Assembly (NCBI GenBank): GCA_030247855.1
Contig: JAPDRN010000085.1
Location: forward strand, 1 to 64,000
Length of the DNA stretch: 64,000 nt
DNA from: Knufia peltigerae
Lineage: Eukaryota; Ascomycota; Eurotiomycetes; Chaetothyriales; Trichomeriaceae
Direction: 5' to 3'
The position numbers were made by a program, and so were the translations under genes. The notes below the pieces were generated by a model. The model was given only the letters and a program-made list of their open reading frames with translations. It ran no database searches and was not told where the DNA came from. Shown here piece after piece: positions 60,086 through 64,000 of the stretch; the stretch's first letter is position 1; the number at the start of each line of letters is the position of its first letter.

Positions 60086-62353
60086 ATGGCATCAACGACA
60101 GTTCCCAATGGGGTGAACGGAGTCCACAGAGTCAACGGACATGGGCATGACTTCCTTCCACCCAATGTCCCATCCAACCTGGAAGAGCTTCCCGATCTAT
60201 ACGGATGGCCTCGGCAGAATCAACGCGGGTACCGCATTCGAGAACTACCTTCCGGGCCCTACAGACCTCTTAGGGTAGTTGTAATGGGCTGTGGAGCGTC
60301 AGGAATATCTTTTGCAAAATTCGCACAAGACGAGCTGAACAATGTCGACATCGTGCTGTACGAAAAGAACAGCGACGTGGGCGGGACTTGGCTGGAAAAC
60401 AGATATCCGTAAGTCCTCCGTACCTGCTGCACCACGGGTGACAATGCACCTGCTGATACATGCCAGTGGGTGTGCTTGTGATGTTCCAAGTGTCACCTAT
60501 CAGTTCACCTGGGAGCCTGACACTTGGTCGCGCTTCTATTCTGAATCTCCAGAAATCCACCGGTACTTCAAAAGGGTGGCCGAGAAGCATAATGTCTTAA
60601 AGTACACCAAGTTGAACCATACAGTCACAAATGCGCTCTGGGACCAAGACAGGGGCAAGTGGAGCATCACCGTTCATGACTCGGCCGAGAACTCGACTTT
60701 CATTGATGAGTGTGACATCTTCATCAATGCTGGAGGGCCTTTGAAGTAAGTTGGAAGTTCCCATGCTGTAAGCCTCCCCCAGCTCTCTCTAAATTTTGTT
60801 ACAGTCATTGGAATATGCCGAAGATCAACGGTATCGAACGATTTCAGGGAGTCCTAGCGCACACTGCCAATTATCCAGAAGGTCTCGATCTGAAAGATAA
60901 AAGGGTAGCAGTATGTGGAATTGGCTCCAGTGGTATACAAGTCATTGCTTCAGTGCAAAAGCAGGCCTCCAAATTATATACTTGGATCAGAAGTCCGACT
61001 TGGATACTGGGCACATTTGGCGCAAAGTACATTCGAGAACCAGAATCGGATCCAAATCCAGCCTGTAAGCCAGAGCCATTGATTTAGTGGTCCTTCATTT
61101 GCTAACAAAATACCACACAAAGATACCAAAGAAGAACTTCGACTCATGCGACAGGATCCAAAGACGTACTTGAAGTATCGAAAGAACATTGAGTTAAGCA
61201 TAAGCGAAGGTTTTTCAGTCTTCTTCAAGAATACACCCGAGGCCAATGCTGCACGAGAGGTATGTCAAACTTCTCTGATGCTCTCGACATATCTAACTTT
61301 GTACGAGATATCTACGAAGGAGATGCGAGCAAAACTGGCGAGTCGTCCTGATATCGCGGATGCTTTGATCCCTAAAGACTTCCCGGTGGGGTGTAAAAGA
61401 CCTACGTGAGTTATCAAGCATCTTTAGCATCCCAAGAGATGTGCATTCCAGTATAGTCCTCTGACAGCTTCTAGACCCGGAATAGGATTTTTGGAAGCAC
61501 TTTGTGCTGATAATGTCGTTGCATATCCAGGAGGGCAACTCAGTACTATCACCGAAAAAGGATTCCTCAACCCGGATGGCCAAGAAGAGGAAGTCGATGT
61601 CATTATTCTCGCTACGGGGTTTGATACTACCTGGGTGCCTAGGTTTCCTATCATTGCAAATGGTAAGAATATGCAAGACATGTATGCAAACAACCCCCTG
61701 TCATACCTGGGTATCGCGGCACCGGAAATCCCAAACTATTTCACCTACTACGGACCTTATGGGCCTCTTGGTCAAGCCAGCGCGGTGGTCATGATTGAAT
61801 TCTTTACACGATATTTCAACACGGTCATACGAAAAATGCAGACAGAGTGGATTAAGAGTCTCGCACCAAGGATGGATGTTGCATTACAATTCCAGGAACA
61901 TGCCGATCTCTATCTTAAGCGCACAGTCTGGGACTCTCACTGTCGAAGCTGGTGGAAGGGTGGCGAGTATGACGGGAGGATCATGCTCTATCCCGGGTCA
62001 CGCACTCAATAGTACGTCGTTTCCTCACCCGTTGTCCCCCAACCCTGCTTTCAAGTCTCTAGAGAGCTAACTACACAATATCTTACAGCATGGAATTGAT
62101 TAGCAGTCCGAGGTTCGAGGACTATGACATAACATACCATGGTATGAATCGATGGGGTTTCTTGGGAAATGGATGGTCGATCAGAGATTATGACGGAAGC
62201 GACATTACCTGGTTCTGGGGTCTGGTAGATGGTAAAGATAAGAAGGAGGAATACGAGCTTGACTGGAAGGAAGATACATCTGCTAGAAAGAGCGACCAGG
62301 CGGCCATGGTCGACAAAGTGCAGGAAACGATCATTTCGCCCAATGCACTTTGA
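60086..62353 (+). CDS. FAD-dependent Baeyer-Villiger monooxygenase
   Basis: Seven exons (60086-60408, 60467-60745, 60805-61064, 61123-61259, 61308-61405, 61475-62011 and 62089-62353) encode 632 aa. It should insert oxygen next to a ketone using NADPH and FAD, yielding an ester or lactone. First dinucleotide fold: RVVVMGCGASGISFAKFAQD, then YEKNSDVGGTWLENRYPGCA. The BVMO fingerprint FxGxxxHxxx[W/Y]P is FQGVLAHTANYP, with Tyr in place of the usual Trp. Second fold: RVAVCGIGSSGIQVIASVQ. VIILATGFDTTW is the C-terminal ATG motif, and PVGCKRPTPGIGFLEALCAD is typical of fungal members. The N-terminal ~50 residues precede the fold and lack a signal. Intron 4 is 48 nt and in frame. Confidence 0.93.
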
Positions 62354-62836
62354 AATAGAACCGTCTAGGCCTTGACTCAATCTGCAGAGCTAGTCTTTAA
62401 AACATGTGATGGGTTCAACCAATAGAGCATGATACTTTCACGGAGTCATGTCCACCAACGATCTCAAGGTGTTCATATGTCCGATAGATACCACCGACGA
62501 AAACTGGTGGTCCCCACTTTTATAGCCGACTAGAACCATCTCTCGCCCCCAACTCGTCTTGAAGATCGTAATATCTAGACTGCAGTCTAAATCGGAATTC
62601 CGTCGTGGTGCTGATGAAATTTGTGGTGGTCTTGCGGATAGTACATGTATTGTGAGGCGCCCCAGAAAACCGGTTGATACCATCCAGCGTTTGATGGCAG
62701 GGAGGGGTTTCAACCCACCCGGACCGTTACTTTGACTGGACAATTGGATTTTGCTAAAAGAAGAGGCTGTGTCACCTATGCGCAGATAACTGTGTTTCCT
62801 GTTCCAAGTACAAGCTTCAATTTTTTTCAATTCAAG
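62354..62836. other. intergenic region, SDR promoter with CGG/CCG pairs
   Basis: Between tandem BVMO and SDR genes. It contains the palindrome CGGAATTCCG (62593-62602) and CGG-A-CCG (62720-62726). The minus frame at 62438-62830 is not supported as a gene. Confidence 0.5.
62593..62602. promoter_or_regulatory. CGGAATTCCG palindrome (CGG-N4-CCG)
   Basis: Perfect 10-bp palindrome about 235 bp upstream of the SDR start, with the CGG-Nx-CCG layout bound by Zn2Cys6 dimers. A second CGG-A-CCG lies at 62720-62726, 111 bp before the start. Confidence 0.4.
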
Positions 62837-63725
62837 ATGCCTGGTCGCCAGTCTGCAATTGTGACCGGAGGGTCCTCAGGTATTGGGAAAGCCACAGCTC
62901 ACAAGTTAGCTAGCCGTGGCATCAATGTCCTTGTGGCTGATATCAATATCACCGAAGGAGAACAAGTGTCAAAGGATCTGAAAGCCAAATATGGTGTCGA
63001 CTCTGCATTCGTCAAGCTTGACACTGCCGTGGAGGCAGATTGCATCAACATGGTCGACACGGTGGTGAAACTCTGGGGGCGGCTTGACTGGGCCTGCAAC
63101 TGTGCTGGCAAAGCTGAGATTCTCACTGACGGTGAGGAAGATGTGACAGAAAAAGTGTTTGACGAGTGAGTCAAATTCACCAGCCCACAGATCAGACAGA
63201 ACTGCTTAATAGAGACTGATGACCCCGAAAAATAGGATGTACCAAATCAACCAAAGAGGAACTTGGTTTTGTCAAAGATACGAAGCGGTTCAGATGCGAA
63301 AGCAAGAACCCCGAGTCATTACTTTGACGCCATCGGACAGAAAGGTCGAGACTCGAGGCTCCATCGTCAATATTTCTTCCGTGAATGGAATTGTGGGCTT
63401 GGGACAGCCTGGCTACTCATCTGCAAAGGCCGGGATCATTGCATTCACACGCACCGGATCTCAGTTCTATGGTAAAGACCTTATCCGTTTCAACTCTGTC
63501 CTTCCTGGATCTATCCGCACCGATGCAATGGTCAAATGGCTTGAGGAACTCCCGCCCGAGAAGAAGAAGTTTGTCTTGGAGTCACTTGTCAACTCGACTC
63601 CTCTGGCGAGGCAAGGTGCACCAGAAGAGCTAGCCAACGCCGTCTCTTACTTCCTGAGTGACGATAGCACATATGTCAATGGAACCACTTTGATAGTTGA
63701 CGGAGGTCTGATGGCTATCAAATAG
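62837..63725 (+). CDS. classical SDR, likely alcohol/ketone dehydrogenase of the cluster
   Basis: Two exons (62837-63165 and 63236-63725; intron gtgagt...aaatag) encode 272 aa. Cofactor loop VTGGSSGIGKATAHKLASRG, acidic VADINI after strand 2 (Asp favours NAD(H)), CNCAGKAE in the NAG position, catalytic Ser in IVNISSVNGIVGL and Tyr-x3-Lys in PGYSSAKAGI. It ends with the usual PEELANAVSYFLSDDSTYVN and TLIVDGGLMAIK. A short insert (EPRVITLTPSDRKVET) precedes the catalytic-Ser strand. In this context the likely job is oxidation of a secondary alcohol to the ketone used by the BVMO, or oxidation of the ring-opened hydroxy product. Same strand as BVMO, 483 bp downstream. Confidence 0.92.
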
Positions 63726-63843
63726 TAAACGTGTAGGTTTGTCAAAAATGGCCGTCTACTCGGAAATTACAGATGCGAATAGGTCAATACTTACATAAAT
63801 ATCTTCACTTCTACTGCTCCAGTCATCTGTTCTACCTAAATGA

Positions 63844-64000
63844 ATGCCACAAGCTTCCTCCAATCAACCTTGTGAACATCCTCAGTCCCAGTTTGAAGGA
63901 GTGGCTCATCACCATGGGTTCTTTCCCATCGCCGATCCATGCTTCTACTACTTTAGAGAGCCTGGAGTGATCTACGATGCTGAAACTCCGGTGTTGGCTG
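63844..64000 (+). CDS. 5' part of a further gene, cut by the window end
   Basis: An ATG at 63844 opens a frame that runs without stop to the window edge (52 codons seen). It starts MPQASSNQPCEHPQSQFEGV and continues with HHHGFFPIADPCFYYFREPG and VIYDAETPVLA. The dense aromatic and acidic mix looks like an enzyme N-terminus rather than noise. I do not recognise the family. It follows the SDR by 118 bp on the same strand and so is probably the next member of the cluster. Confidence 0.45.
   Translation, partial: MPQASSNQPCEHPQSQFEGVAHHHGFFPIADPCFYYFREPGVIYDAETPVLA

Noticed and set aside
1..64000. tRNA genes
   Set aside because: I looked for GGTTCGAATCC-type T-arms with an A-box upstream in the intergenic regions and found none with a foldable acceptor stem; a tRNAscan run would settle it.
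1..64000. Transposons, long terminal repeats or RIP-mutated DNA
   Set aside because: No transposase, reverse transcriptase or long direct/inverted repeat seen; intergenic DNA lacks the extreme AT bias of RIP.

Overview
The window looks like nuclear DNA of a filamentous ascomycete (Pezizomycotina). Genes are dense and lie on both strands. Introns are short (about 45-180 nt), with GT..AG ends and CTAAC-like branch points. Every recognisable product is eukaryotic and fungal: calcineurin A, a Sec6 exocyst subunit, Tim22, frataxin, mitoribosomal proteins, a silencing RNA-dependent RNA polymerase and fungal Zn2Cys6/DUF3425 regulators. I suspect Eurotiomycetes (perhaps Chaetothyriales) from general protein character, but that is a guess. 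I found no convincing tRNA, rRNA, transposon, virus or CRISPR.

Layout. 1-13 kb: methylenetetrahydrofolate reductase, ribosomal protein L4, a DJ-1/PfpI-like protein, an atypical short-chain dehydrogenase (SDR), an ER thioredoxin-like membrane protein, frataxin and mitoribosomal uL30m. 13-26 kb: a second SDR, Sec6, Tim22, dihydropyrimidinase, a short cytosolic-type glutamyl-tRNA synthetase head to head with mitoribosomal uL1m, then Cog2 and Sgt1 head to head with only 56 bp between their start codons. 28-42 kb: a four-TM protein with a long disordered tail, the RdRP, calcineurin A (one GC-AG intron), two small uncharacterised genes and a third SDR of the sorbose-reductase/mannitol-dehydrogenase type. 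42-54 kb: a large single-TM protein, a PLD-like phosphodiesterase, a Ctk1-type CTD kinase and Rfc3. Splice junctions were rebuilt by hand; for each multi-exon model I checked that exon lengths sum to a whole number of codons.

54.8-64 kb is different in character: a compact accessory cluster. It has a transcription factor carrying both a C2H2 finger and a Zn2Cys6 cluster, a divergent DUF3425 regulator-like protein, a PF04199 cyclase-family hydrolase, a divergent FAD Baeyer-Villiger monooxygenase, a classical SDR, and the start of one more gene cut by the window edge. The order alcohol oxidation (SDR), ketone to ester/lactone (BVMO), then hydrolysis (cyclase family) suggests a catabolic or tailoring pathway for a cyclic or aliphatic ketone. 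CGG/CCG inverted repeats lie in three of its intergenic regions, as expected for a Zn2Cys6-regulated cluster. This is the best candidate here for an undescribed system; substrate and regulation are inference.
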